Part shown: positions 19,721 through 29,542 of the stretch, piece after piece | How the letters are laid out: each line of letters opens with the position of its first letter | How positions within the stretch are numbered: position 1 is the stretch's first letter | Source: Prorocentrum cordatum | Lineage: Eukaryota > Sar > Dinophyceae > Prorocentrales > Prorocentraceae | DNA: 36,862 bases | Assembly (NCBI GenBank): GCA_963575745.1 | Contig: CAUYUJ010020246.1 | Span: forward strand, 124,113 to 160,974 | Direction: 5' to 3' | The notes under the pieces: model-generated | The model's database searches: none | Told to the model about the DNA's origin: nothing | Seen by the model: the letters and a program-made list of their open reading frames with translations, nothing else | Made by a program: the position numbers and the translations under genes

Positions 19721-20279
19721 GGGCAGCGCCGCTGGCACAAGGTCAGGCGCTGCGCGCGTGAGCCGACGTGGGGAGTCGGCCAGAGCTTCGTTGCGTTAAA
19801 TCTTCGTCGTCGTTGGAAACATACCCGGCATCCCTCCTCCAAGCACCCGCGCGCCTCTGCCTTGGGAGCCTCTGGCATTCGTCGTCGTTGCAAGCGATTG
19901 CGTTGCCGTCTCGGCCTTGCTACTCTTAAGGGTCGCCGTCTCTGGTGCATGTTCCGGCGATCCCTTTGGGGGCAGCTTTTCCATCCCAGCTCTGGAACTC
20001 TCAGGCGTGCGGGGGCGCTGCCAGCGTGCAGACACTGTTCTAGTTGTCGGGGACACGCCGGAGGTTTGTTCCTGTTCAGTCCCTAGTTCGGGTGTCACAG
20101 GCGGGCCATTCGTGTACGTTTCTTCCCCATGTTACATTTTCTGCTTCTGCCAGGTCGTGTGAGAACAGGTGTAAGAAGCAGGGGGTGAATTGAGGGGGAG
20201 CGGAGAAAGGGGAACGGAGCCTCACTCCCCTCCCGGTTGTGCTTGTCACGACGGTCAGTTTTTGACCGACGGTCGTTTT
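19721..20279. other. No recognisable gene
   Basis: TTCGTCGTCGTTG-type words occur at about 19801 and 19879, with a short hairpin around GACGGTCAGTTTTTGACCG near 20250. No protein is recognised. Confidence 0.4.
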
Positions 20280-21296
20280 GGAGGGACCCTCCCAGGCCGT
20301 CTTGGGAAGGGGGTCCAAAAGGCCCCGAGAGACCCAAAGGGGCCCTCTGGGGGCGTTCCTGGGGCCCCGTCAGTGCCCCCCAGGGCCTTCAATGCGGTCT
20401 CGTAGTGCTTCCAGTGGGCTCCAAAAGGTTGCAAGAGGGAGTCTAAGTTTTTGAGTACACTAAAGAACTTGAGGGTAAGATTGAGGCCCTATTGGGTTCC
20501 TCTTGGGGCCGTCTTGGAGCCCCATGTGGGCCCTTTTCGGGCGATCTTGGAGGAGCTTAGGAGGTCCCCGAGAAACCCACAGTGGCCTCCAGAGGCCCAA
20601 AAGGGCACTGTCGGGGCTTCCCCGGGCCCCCCTCAGCGCCCCCAGGGGCCTTCCAGTCGGTCTCGGAAGATTTCCTATGGGCTCCAACACGGCTCCAAGA
20701 GGGTATCAAAGATTCTCAATAAATTTGAAGACTTGAAGCTAATATTGAGCCCTTTGTGGGGGCCTCGCGGGGCTGTCTAAGAGCATCTATGTGGCCTCCT
20801 GGGCTTTCTTGGAGGGCTTAGAAGGACCTCACGAGACCCAAAGAGGCCCTCTTGGGGTTTTCCTGCCCCCCCCTTCAGCGCCCCCCATGGCCCTCCAGTG
20901 CAGTCTCGGAAGGCTTCCAGTGGGCTCCAAGAAGGCTCCAAGAGGGCGCCAAAATTTGCAACTCCATGTACGAGTTGGAAGGTAATCATGAGGCCCGCTT
21001 GGGGGCCTCTGGGGGCATTCTTGGAGCCCCTATGGGCCCTCCCAGGCCGTCTTGGAGGGGTCAAAGAGGGTCCCCAGAGACCCAAAGGGGCCTCTTGGGG
21101 CTTTCCTGGGGCCCCCTCCGCGCCCCCCCAGGGGCCGCCAGTGCAGTCTCGGAAGGCTTCCAGTGGGTTCCAAAAAGGCTCCAAGAGGGTTTCAAAGTTC
21201 TTCGATCTAGTTTAGAACTTCAAGGTGATTTGAGGGCTTCTTGCGGGCCTCTTGGGGACCTCTTGGAGCCCCTATGGGCCCTCCCAGGCCGTCTTG
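20280..21296 (+). repeat. 243-263-bp tandem array, about 4.5 units
   Basis: The word GTCTCGGAAGGCTTCCAGTG and variants recur with start landmarks at 20396, 20659, 20902 and 21145 (spacings 263, 243, 243). Each unit also holds a CCCTCCCAGGCCGTCTTGG-like block, ACCCAAAGRGGCC, GGGCTCCAA and CTCCAAGAGGG. A fifth unit is cut off at about 21296. It is related to the CTCTTGG family at 15690. Confidence 0.85.
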
Positions 21297-21790
21297 TAGC
21301 TTCACTTGTTCTGGTCTCCTCTGGAGCCAGGTTGCCCGGGCAATACTCGTCACAGGTGCCCCCCAGAGTATGTAGCATGGTGCATGTACCCTTTCTGGCA
21401 GGAAGCAGGGCAGGAGGATTGCAGCCACCGTCGCATAGCAGCGTCACAACAACAGAGCCCGACAGGGCTCCAAGAGGGCGCTGAGAAGGCCTTAGATGGG
21501 GCCCCCAAGACGACTCCCAATATGTGAAACGGCCCCTGCTGTTCTCCGAGGCCCTCTTGGGACCGTCATAGGGCTCCCTTGGAGCTTCCTGGAGCCTCCC
21601 AACACGGCGTGGGAGAGCCCCAGGGGGCCCAAGAGGGTACCAAGTGGATCCACGACGGCTTCAGCATTGTTTAATCGATGTTAGGGCTTTGAGGCCCTCC
21701 TGGGGCAAGGTTGGGCCCCCCATGGAGCTCACCTGGGCTCTCTTGAAGCTTCCTTTGTGCTCTCTGGATCTGTATGGGTGGCCTCGGCGA
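21297..21790. repeat. Diverged CTCTTGG-type DNA
   Basis: From about 21550 the words GGCCCTCTTGGGACC and CCCAAGAGGGTACC continue the same family in weaker form. 21297-21530 is unrelated and shows no gene. Confidence 0.5.
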
Positions 21791-22460
21791 AGCCCCGCGA
21801 GGGGCCCTCCGACGCCGTCATCAGGACCGCCTGGGGCTCGCCACAGTAGGTTTGCTTGCGCGTTGGCGCGGTCGGCGTCGAAGCTTGGTGTGTCAAGCGT
21901 TACGTACGCATGTCTCGAAATCTGGTTTGCTTGCATTACAATGTCGTCCTACACGTTTCACTGCAACAAGTGCCAGCACTGTTTGGGGAATGTGTTTGGT
22001 GCGTTTGCCATGCGCGCGCGACCAATGGTGCGCCGCACTTCCATGGAACCGCGTCGCGATTGTGATGCGCAGACGCATCTCACGAAGAAGCCGACGCATG
22101 AGCGCGGCGCACAAATCACAGAACCATGTATTCGCATCACGACTGTGAAGCACGAGCCCCCTTATTTTGGAAATCGCGAAACGATGCAGTTTGGTGCAGA
22201 CGGGTGCAATCCCCGAGGGCTGGCGGAATCTCGGCGGAAGCTGGCGGTCGGAACAAGTTGGGCCAAGGACGTCCTTGCGGCAGCCTAAACGGCTGCGTTT
22301 TTTGATTTCCCTGGGAGGGGGATCCAAAGATCCGTCCTTCTTGGGGTGCCAGCAGCTGGAAGGCATTTCTGCCCGGGGAAGGCGCGCAGAAGCAAATGGG
22401 CGGACAAATCGCCCCCCCTCCCCTCCCCGATAGAGGACAGCACGTGGCCCTCTGCGGGCC
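21791..22460. other. No convincing gene
   Basis: A + frame includes a Cys-rich stretch TFHCNKCQHCLGNVFG near 21954-22002, but it sits in a long frame with no other protein character and I do not call it. Confidence 0.3.
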
Positions 22461-23630
22461 CGACTTACTTTGAGTTTCCAGCCAAGGGCCCTTCGTGCAC
22501 TTTGGCAACGGCCCTCTGGCTGCGGGGGGAAAAGGGGATGGCAGCGGGATTGGGAACGTTGGAAAATTGAGCTAATTTATTTTTGTGCGGGGAGGGGCCG
22601 CGGTCCAGCGCGGTCGGCAGCGCAGAAGGGCGGCGCGTTTTTTGCAAGAGTGGCAGCCAGATTCGCACCGAAAGGTCCAGAGAAGATGCGAGGTGGGGCA
22701 CGAGGAGGAATATAATTAATATGAGGTGCCTGAGAGAGGAAGCGGGGGAGGAGGGGCACGAGGACGAGGGCAGAGAATTAAGAGGAGGAGGGCGGGGAGC
22801 AAAAGGAGGGGGAGCATGACGAACACAAGGGGGAGGAAGAGGCACGAGGCGACAAGGAGAGCCGCCTAAAACCGCTGCCCGATGGGATAGAGTGCAGCTT
22901 GATGTGGCGGACGGCTCGGGCTCCCTCGCATCGCGGCGGCGGAGGGCATTGGTGACCCGAGTTGTTTCTCCTGTCCCGCCCCCCCCCCATCGTCCCTCCC
23001 TTCCCTCCATGTCTCCTCCCATTCGCTTTCTCTGCCCCTTTTCCCGCGTCTTCCTTGCACTTCCTTCGCTCTCATTCATTCCGTCGCCCTCCTCTCACCT
23101 GATGGGGGGCGGGGGCGGGGGGTGGGCAAGGGATACCTGTAACGTGTCCCTCTGCAGACGCGAAGCGTGTGCAGGCTGTCCCCCATTGTCGGGTCGCTCC
23201 TGGCCGGCGATCGCCCCCCTCTTCGTCGTCACCCGTATTGTCCGCGCTCTTTCCCTATAGTCCGGATCTGCAAACTAAACACCCGTAGAAGTCCAGCCGT
23301 GCATCCAAAAGCCACGTAGGACGCATTGCAGGCCCAGCCACGCGGGCAGGTTCGATTTGATGAGTTGCTGCTCATTTTAATTCTCATGCGCGCTATGGGA
23401 GTGTCAGGCTACGTTCTAATCAGCTGTTTGGTGTATTGGCCCCCAAAGTTATATGAAACGCCCGTTTTTTGGATTGGCACGCCGGGTGGTTATCTGAACT
23501 CTATGGGCCCCCAGTGGCGGCCAGTGTCGCTCCCCCCCCGCTCACTCCACCAACTACTGCCGCGCCTCCTCCTCCAGAGTTTACTATGTAATCCTATTCC
23601 CCCCGTCGTTTTGATCTCTGTGCCAATTGA
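22461..23630. other. Purine-rich and C/T-rich DNA, no gene seen
   Basis: 22680-22860 is GA-rich and 22975-23100 C/T-rich on the + strand. Short frames overlap on both strands. Nothing is supported. Confidence 0.4.
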
Positions 23631-23910
23631 CTTCTGATGAAAAGTACAATTGTTTGAAAAAAGTGAGCTCGAAATCGTCGCGACTTCTGTTGGGGCGCCG
23701 CTTCCATGAAATCCTGGAGCCGTTTTTGTTGCCGTTTCCGGTCGCCGTTTTTTTGCTGTTTCCATTTTCAAGGGACATTTTTTCGGAAACGGTGCAAAAA
23801 CGGCCCTGCCGTTTCCGGGGCCCACAAATCCCCAGAGGTCCGCGCGGATCCTCGGCACTTTGTGGCGATGCTGCTCTGTCTCTTTTTCTTCGTCGTGCAA
23901 GAATATCGAC

Positions 23911-24293
23911 TAGACGCAAGAGTGACCTCTTTCGCCGGAGTGACCCTCTGGTGCGGGCACGGGTGGGCCCTCAGGTGGCCGAAGACGGAGCGGTAGCAGC
24001 GGCTTGCGCGCCCAGGCTGGGTCTCCCCGCAGCACCCCAAAAGCCGCGCACCAAAGGTCACTCTTACCCAGGTCGGGCCGGGCGAAAGGGGGGGATTGGG
24101 AAAGGGGGGGTTACGATATTTGCTGCATGCAGCTGGTTTCGGCCTCACCGAGGGGCCCATTCCTCGATACATAGCCGCCTCCGGCGCCGGGAGGCGCCGG
24201 GAAAATCAGCCACGTGAGCTGATTCTCAAACCCCCCCTTTGCTATCCCGCCCTTTCGCCCGACCCGATTACCCAGGGTCACTCTTGCGTGTAG
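23911..24293. mobile_element. Inverted-repeat element family T, copy 1, interrupted
   Basis: The left end TAGACGCAAGAGTGACC matches the reverse complement of the right end (24276-24293, GGTCACTCTTGCGTGTAG) at all but one base. Without the insertion at 24066-24275 the element is about 165 bp and resembles copy 2 at 25656-25797. It looks like a small non-autonomous inverted-repeat transposon. Confidence 0.75.
24066..24275. mobile_element. Nested element with 10-bp target duplication
   Basis: Flanked on both sides by GGTCACTCTT (24056-24065 and 24276-24285). Its own arms are inverted copies built on GGTCGGGCCGGGCGAAAGGG (left) and CGGGTCGGGCGAAAGGGCGG (reverse complement of right), each followed inward by AAAGGGGGGG. 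A small perfect inverted repeat, AATCAGC/GCTGATT around CACGTGA, lies inside. The empty sibling at 25656-25797 shows the site without it. Confidence 0.72.
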
Positions 24294-24299
24294 CCGAAA

Positions 24300-24886
24300 G
24301 AAAGTCCACCCTCACCCCCGATGGGGACTGCTTGAAGGGGGGGGGGGCTTCCCGGCGCGCTCGAGCTGGGGAGGGATAGGGCGAGGCTCGAGGAGGCCTC
24401 CTCCGGGGCTCGCTCGCGCGAGGCTGCCCCAGCCTCGGTGCCGACCCACCCCCCCTGGCCCCCCGTTGCCCCATCGAGAGTGAGGGCGTGCCTGCATCTG
24501 ATCAGGCGGATGCTCCATGGGCGCTGTCCAAGGAGTCACGGCGACGGGAATCGAGGAGGAGGAGGAGGAGGAGGAGGAGGAGGAGGAGGAGAAGGAGGAG
24601 GAGATGACGAGGTTTCCAGGTTCTGGGAAGCTTATCAGCAGCAGGTCTGCACCTGGTTGGCCCTGGGCAGGGGATCAGACGCAACGAAAAGGGGGGACCT
24701 TCAAGAAGGGAAATACCGACCCGACCCCGACAATTGGCGTTTACCGAAAGGGCCCTGGGCGTTTGCTAAACAGCCCTGCCCTGTCCGATCCCTTCCCTGG
24801 GTGCGTGTACTAAACCGCTTCGCTCGTCTTTTCTGCCCTCTAGGACTGGCCCTGGGCCCTGGGGGGGGGGAATCGTGGACCCCCAA
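24300..24886. other. GC-rich DNA with a short GGA tract, no gene seen
   Basis: A (GGA)n tract spans 24553-24603; G- and C-runs occur at 24340 and 24860. No gene is recognised. Confidence 0.4.
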
Positions 24887-24993
24887 TCGCCCGTTCATCG
24901 CCATTCGGGGCCTGGGCCCCCAACCTGGCCCCAACCCGCTCAGGAGCGGCCGGCTTCGCCATCGGCGATGTACAGTCGGCTCGGAGGTATAAG
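24887..24993 (+). repeat. Dispersed repeat family S, diverged copy
   Basis: Shares ACCCCCAATCGCCC, TCATCGCC, CGGGGCCTGGGCCC and ATCGGCGATGTA with the better copies at about 31333-31500 and 33643-33800. Confidence 0.6.
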
Positions 24994-24999
24994 ATCGAG

Positions 25000-25130
25000 G
25001 TCGGCTCGGGGAGGGTACCCCAGATGTTCTGTGTGCTTGATGGATGCTCTTGAGCATCCTGCGGAGGGTACCCTCGGATGTTCTGTGTATCTTGGCCGGC
25101 GGAGGGTCTCATGTTCTCGAGGGATGTTCT
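25000..25130 (+). repeat. GGAGGGTACCC repeat
   Basis: GGAGGGTACCC is followed by GATGTTCTGTGT twice (about 25010 and 25065), and GGAGGGTCTCATGTTCT occurs near 25101, giving three imperfect units. Confidence 0.6.
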
Positions 25131-25219
25131 TCTGACTTAGGTCCGGCTGTGTCGGCGATGCATCGCCGATTGCGAACACGCTAGCCAGCCCCTCCCCCCT
25201 TGCGTCTCCCCCATCGTCC

Positions 25220-25655
25220 CCTCAGGGGGGAAGCAAAGAAGAGAGCTGCAGGTGCAGTGCTCGCGGGCGTCGAACATATCCGTGACCACGTCCTCGCGGT
25301 CTGGATTCCGGGGCACGATCCCGCGACAATGCGGTCGTACGGAGACGTCCCGCGCGGGGCATCCGCGAAAAAGCGCCCCGTATCCGCGTGGTCGCGGCCC
25401 AGGGCCCAGCCCGCGAGGCCGTGGACACGGCCTTTTTTTTGCACATGAAATGCCGCGGGCTTCCCTGCTCCAAGGGCGGAGCCGGGTGGGACACCGACGA
25501 GAGCACCACGGTGGCCAACTCCAGCCTCGCGCAGCGGCGGACGCGGCGCGCCGGCAAGCGCGCCCGACACCGGCCGTGCCACATGCGGGGCAAGGAGGCG
25601 GCCGCGGCGGAGCCTGGCGCGGGCGACGCCGAGGGCTGCGGCGAGCAGGAGTCGG
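25220..25655 (+). CDS. GC-rich exon-like island
   Basis: Two overlapping + frames look coding in different parts: VEHIRDHVLAVWIPGHDPAT (about 25270-25330) and, in another frame, STTVANSSLAQRRTRRAGKR (about 25502-25561) followed by Cys/His-containing text. The change of frame could mean a small intron, a frameshift, or simply chance in stop-poor DNA. No domain is recognised. Confidence 0.2.
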
Positions 25656-25797
25656 CTACACGTGTGAGTGACCCTTCGCTGGAGCGACCTTTGGGTGCGG
25701 GCCCACAAGGGGTCTCCTCAGCAGTGGCCTGCGCGCTTGGTTTTCGACGCCCCACGGTCCCCGAAAGCCGCGAACCGAAGGTCACTCCTGCCTTTGG
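25656..25797. mobile_element. Inverted-repeat element family T, copy 2, uninterrupted
   Basis: Begins CTACACGTGTGAGTGACC and ends with GGTCACTCCTGCC. Internal blocks shared with copy 1 are GGTGCGGGC, CCCTCAG/CTCCTCAG, TTGCGCGC, GAAAGCCGCG and ACCGAAGGTCACTC. It serves as the empty reference for the nested insertion in copy 1. Confidence 0.65.
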
Positions 25798-26009
25798 ATG
25801 CCCAGAGGTTAATACCATTCCCAATATCGGCGGTGTGCCTCCACCGAGGGAGGAGGATCCCGATCTCGGTGATGGTGGTAATACTCGGGATGCCTAGGCG
25901 GTTGGAAGATTACCACCCACACCAACATCTAGGAACACTTTCCCTCAGTGGAGGCACCCTCCAGAGTTGGTGTCGGTGCCCATCTCCAAGCCTCCAGTTC
26001 CTCGAAGAA
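25798..26009. other. Spacer, no gene seen
   Basis: No supported feature. A CTCGAAGAAGAAA word at about 26001 resembles CGAAGAAGAAAT upstream of family M copy 1. Confidence 0.3.
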
Positions 26010-26153
26010 GAAACGGTTGCACGAGCATAAACACGAGCTTACTTTTGAGGGCTCCGTGTGGATCTCGTGGACCTGCGCTGGACTCCGTCGCCGGGGGGCC
26101 CCCAGCGCAGATCCAAGAAATCCGCGCGGAGCTCCGACACAATCTATGCTTAT
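26010..26153. mobile_element. Inverted-repeat element family M, copy 2
   Basis: Left part ACGAGCATAAACACGAGC through CCTGCGCTGGACTCC; right part CCAGCGCAGATCCAAGAAAT through AATCTATGCTTATG. The arms are inverted copies of family M. Its right terminus is interrupted by family F copy 1, which duplicates ATCTATGC. Confidence 0.6.
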
Positions 26154-26333
26154 GTCGGGCCTGTCCCCCTACAGGGGGATCTTCGACGAAAAATGAAGCA
26201 TACACCAAAAATACCCCAAAAAGGTGAACACATACCCAAAAAATAGTCCCCAGACTATTTTTTTGATATATTTTTCTATTTTGTATTCATTTTTCGTCGA
26301 AAATCCCCCTGTAGGGGGACATGCCCGACTTAA
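26150..26333. mobile_element. Foldback element family F, copy 1, 8-bp target duplication
   Basis: The left arm starts TTATGTCGGGCCTGTCC, and the right arm reverse-complemented reads TTAAGTCGGGCATGTCC. Both continue CCCTACAGGGGGAT, TTCGACGAAAAATGAA, with only a few differences over about 48 bp. The centre is also palindromic around AATAGTCCCCAGACTATT. ATCTATGC flanks both ends (26142-26149 and 26334-26341). There is no coding capacity. Eight-base duplications are typical of hAT and some other superfamilies, but the TTATGTCGGGC terminus is not one I recognise. Confidence 0.82.
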
Positions 26334-26556
26334 ATCTATGCTTATGCAGCGATTTTGTCCTCCGGTGCTCACCCACCAAACCACCCCAACCCAATCCGAA
26401 GGCCCCAATCTGCCCTCCATTCCCAGTGGGGGGGGGGCGTCGGGGAACACTAAAGGAACCCGTGTGGAACCCGTACCCCCCCCAAACCGAATCGTGTGTC
26501 TTCGGGTCAGGTTGGAATGGTCTGGTAAGTAGTCAAAGTGCCCGGGGCGGGGCGCC

Positions 26557-26588
26557 GGTCGTTGTCGTAGTCGTCGTCGTCGTCGTCG

Positions 26589-26651
<63 letters not shown>
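26557..26651. repeat. (GTC)n microsatellite between direct repeats
   Basis: About 30 GTC triplets. AGTGCCCGGGGC lies on each side (26537 and 26658). Poly-Val, Thr and Asp frames are artefacts. Confidence 0.92.
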
Positions 26652-26652
<1 letters not shown>

Positions 26653-26825
26653 GCTGCAGTGCCCGGGGCCGCCAGGAGGCCGCAGGGGCCCCGCCGCCGC
26701 CCGCGGCGCCAGTGGCGGGCGGCGCCGAGGGCGGCGCTGAGGGCTGCGGCGGGCGGGAGGCTCGCGGCGCCGCGCCGCACCCCTCGCAGGGCCAATTTCA
26801 AGCCGATCGAGCCGATTCGGTTCCA

Positions 26826-26914
26826 TGACGACGATGATGATGATGAAGTCATCGTCATCGCCATCGTCATCGTCATCTTCATTGTCATTGCCATCGTCAT
26901 CATCACCACCAGCG

Positions 26915-27008
<94 letters not shown>

Positions 27009-27041
27009 AATCATAATCATAATCATAATCATAATCATCAG

Positions 27042-27103
<62 letters not shown>

Positions 27104-27145
27104 GCATCGGCATCGGCATCGTCATCGGCATCAGCATCATCATCC
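26826..27145. repeat. (ATC)n compound microsatellite between direct repeats
   Basis: ATC triplets with a short ATAATC hexamer run near 27007-27038. Imperfect 18-bp direct repeats flank it: CCGATCGAGCCGATTCGG (26803) and CCGATCGATTCGATTCGA (27154). Confidence 0.92.
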
Positions 27146-27342
27146 CATCTCGGTCCGATCGATTCGATTCGATACCGTGATGCTGACGATGACGATGACG
27201 ACGACGTGCGCCGTCTCCCCTCTTGTCTGGCCAGAGCCTCTCCCGTGCGCACCCCAAAACGTGCAGGCGCAGTGTCGGAGCGGTGCCGCCGCCACGCTCC
27301 GTTTCGCGGCCGACCGCCTCGCATCCCGTCGGCCTCGGCCGA

Positions 27343-27518
27343 GGGGGAGGAGGAGGAGGAGGAGGAGGAGGAGGAGGAGGAGGAGGAGGAGGAGGAGGAG
27401 GAGGAGGAGGAGGAGGAGGAGAGGAGGGAGGAGGAGGAGGAGGAGGGAGGAGGAGGGAGGAGGAGGAGGAGGAGGGAGGAGGAGGAGGAGAAAGAGGAGG
27501 AGGAGGAGGAGGAGGAAC
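27343..27518. repeat. (GGA)n purine tract
   Basis: Nearly pure GGA/GAG with GGGAGG interruptions; it gives poly-Glu, Gly and Arg frames. Confidence 0.95.
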
Positions 27519-28080
27519 CAGCCTCCCTCGTCGAGTGCACCCCGCGCCACGCCCCCACGCGCTCGCGCGTTGCCCTCTGGACCTCGCGCCCCGCTGGCCC
27601 TCTCCGGGCGCCCTCCTCCGCGTCTTGCGGCGGGCGCCCCCCCCCCCCGGGTGCCGGCCACCGCCGCCGTGGGCAGCCGGGGCCAGGCCGTTCTCCCCGG
27701 CCTCTGCCTGGATGCGAGCGGCCTCGGCTCGACTGGCCCGTCGTCGTCGTCGTCGTCGCCCTCGCCGTCGTCGTGGCCGCGTCGCTCTTCGGCGCCGCCC
27801 GCGCCGGCCGAGGAGGAGAGCGCCGGGGCGGCGGCGGCTCACGCCGCGCCGCAGAGGGGCGGCGACGCGCACGAGGCCCCCGGCGCGCGTGCGCCCGAGC
27901 CCTGCAGCCCGCCGGTCAGGGCCCGGGCGCGCGGCGCGCGGGCCGACCAGGCTCGGAGCCTCCCGAGAGTCGGGCAGAGGTGGGTGGGCTCGAAGGATCG
28001 CGCCGCATCGCCGAGGCATCGGCCCACGCGCCTGGACGTGGAGCCCGACTCTCTCTCTCTCTCTCTCTCCAGTCGGCGGC
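27519..28080 (+). CDS. GC-rich exon-like island
   Basis: Stop-free in more than one + frame. One frame reads PAEEESAGAAAAHAAPQRGG and then GDAHEAPGARAPEPCSP. Another gives a hydrophobic stretch PVVVVVVALAVVVAASLFGA that comes from a GTC run. Coding in one frame is possible but unproven, and no domain is recognised. A CT dinucleotide run ends it at 28050-28071. Confidence 0.17.
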
Positions 28081-28415
28081 GAGCCTGGGGAGGAAGCGAG
28101 ACGGTGCAGGCCTTCTCAGGAAGCTTGGAAGTCCCCCAGCCTGGTGAGAGGTTTTCAAAGCCTTCCCCGAAGACACAAATTCTGTCAGAGTCTTCTGAGA
28201 AGCTTTCCAGGCCTTACCCGAAGACACAGAAAGCCAGTCAGAAGGCCAGAGGCCTTCTGAGAAGCCCCGCCGCCTTTTGAGAAGGACTTCTCCTTGTCAT
28301 TCCCCCCCCTCGCACGCCGCCGATCCACGCCGATGCCGCGGATGCACCGCCGAGGCGTCGCCGCAGCCTCGGCGATGCGGCGCGATCCTCCGACCCCATC
28401 TGCTCAGACCCCATG
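27965..28415. repeat. Inverted repeat enclosing CTTCTGAGAAG cluster
   Basis: AGGATCGCGCCGCATCGCCGAGGC (27983-28006 region) recurs inverted at about 28370-28394, with flanking similarity (GCAGAGGTGGG against GCAGATGGGG). Between them are the CT run and numerous CTTCTGAGAAG-type palindromes (28105-28290). Confidence 0.6.
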
Positions 28416-28560
28416 TCAGCCACGCGCAGAGGGGGGTAGGGGGAGCGGGGAAGCCTTCTTACAAGCACCCCTTTTCCCTGGAAGGCGGTCTCGTTTACAG
28501 ATGTGAGGCCTGCGCCTTCCAAGGAGCAGCCTCCTTCTAAGAAGCCTTCCCCCCTCCACC
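28413..28560. mobile_element. Palindromic family P, copy 1
   Basis: Starts CAGCCACGCGCAGAGGGGGG, contains GGGGAAGCCTTCTTACAAGCA, GGAAGGCGGTC, ACAGATGTGAGGC, CGCCTTCCAAGGAGCAGCCT, CCTTCTAAGAAGCC and ends in CCCCCCTCC. The two halves are imperfect inverted copies. Related to 30108-30280 and 30975-31315. Confidence 0.7.
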
Positions 28561-28565
28561 TGCCC

Positions 28566-28680
28566 GCTTGTGTCAAGTCGGGCCTCTCCCTCTACGGGAG
28601 GAATGTCCCAAACCAGCCAAACATCGTCTGGGGACGCTCTCGATGATTTTTGAGCACTTTTCTGTTCATGTCTGGGCCAC
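28566..28680 (+). repeat. Fragment resembling family F
   Basis: AAGTCGGGCCTCTCCCTCTACGG and a TCTGGGGAC word match the left half of family F. The right half is missing. Confidence 0.4.
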
Positions 28681-28776
28681 TTTTCACTCCCGTCAGGGTC
28701 CGCCGGCAGGAGACAGCTGCCCAACCTTGACGCTTGTGCGCGCCCCCCACCGTTGGTCGGTATCGTGTAACCAATC

Positions 28777-28965
28777 TTACGTCGGGCCTGTCCCCCTACA
28801 GGGGGATTTTCGACGAAAAATAGGAGATACCCCACAAATAACCAAAAGATAGTACAAAAATAGTCTGGGGACTAGTTTTTGAGTATTTTTGATCTTTTTG
28901 GGATATTTTGGGGGTAGTTTTATTTTCGTCGAAAATCCCCCTGCAGGGGGACACGCCCGACATAA
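28777..28965. mobile_element. Foldback element family F, copy 2, 8-bp target duplication
   Basis: The left arm starts TTACGTCGGGCCTGTCC, and the right arm reverse-complemented TTATGTCGGGCGTGTCC. Both continue CCCT, CAGGGGGATTTTCGACGAAAA. The centre is palindromic around AATAGTCTGGGGACTAGTT. AACCAATC flanks exactly: 28769-28776 and 28966-28973. The flanks do not match beyond eight bases, which fixes the duplication length. Confidence 0.85.
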
Positions 28966-29159
28966 AACCAATCCCCATACCCATCCCCATCCCCATCCCC
29001 TTCGAGATCCCCACCAAATCACCACCCAAGTTGGGGACACACCTCTCGAAACCCGAAGCGAACGACCTATATTCCCATCTGGGGGGGGTAAATCGACAAG
29101 TGGGTCCCACGACATACCGATCCCACACGCCGGGGTGGGGATCGGTTCCACGGTGCGCA

Positions 29160-29400
29160 GTTGGGGAGGCCCCTGCAGAGGCGCGGCCTGTGGCCCCCGC
29201 GCCGGCCGCCCAGGCGCGGCGCGAGGGCGCGGCGGCCACGGCGCCGCCGCCGCCGCGCGGCCGCGCCGGCGCGGCGCAGGGCGCCGCGGCCGCGCGGCGC
29301 GCGGGCCGCTCGCCGCTGGGGGCGGCGGCCGCGCCGGCGCCGGCGGGGAGGGCGCGGCCGCGGGGGCGGCGGGGCCCGCGGCGGCGCTGGGGGTGCGAGG
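29160..29400 (+). other. Extremely GC-rich block
   Basis: About 240 bases of GCGCGGCC-type sequence, open in several frames as Ala/Arg/Gly/Pro. It could be an exon or a CpG-rich spacer; nothing distinguishes these. Confidence 0.35.
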
Positions 29401-29424
29401 GCGACGAAGGCTCAGCTTGCAGTG

Positions 29425-29542
29425 TTTTTTTTTTCTGACAGTCAGGGGGCGATCTTTGGACTATGTTTGAATCTTCCTGGATGGTGTTCGGATGGTCTGT
29501 TTTCCGCCCGAAATCCCCGTGTAGGAGGACGTGCCCGACCTG
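29425..29542. mobile_element. Decayed family F copy
   Basis: The right end, GAAATCCCCGTGTAGGAGG then ACGTGCCCGAC, is clearly family F; the left end is degraded. AGCTTGCAGTG flanks it at 29414-29424 and 29543-29553, consistent with an old target duplication. Confidence 0.45.

Noticed and set aside
21954-22002. Cys-rich stretch resembling a zinc-binding site
   Set aside because: Single short coincidence without His partners at proper spacing or surrounding coding character.
27739-27800. Hydrophobic poly-Val segment that could be a membrane helix
   Set aside because: Produced by a GTC run; the alternative frame gives Ser-rich text of equal plausibility.
26169-28019. 616-residue open frame on the - strand
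   Set aside because: Its length comes from GGA and ATC tracts read as Pro, Met and Arg runs, and it crosses inverted-repeat elements.
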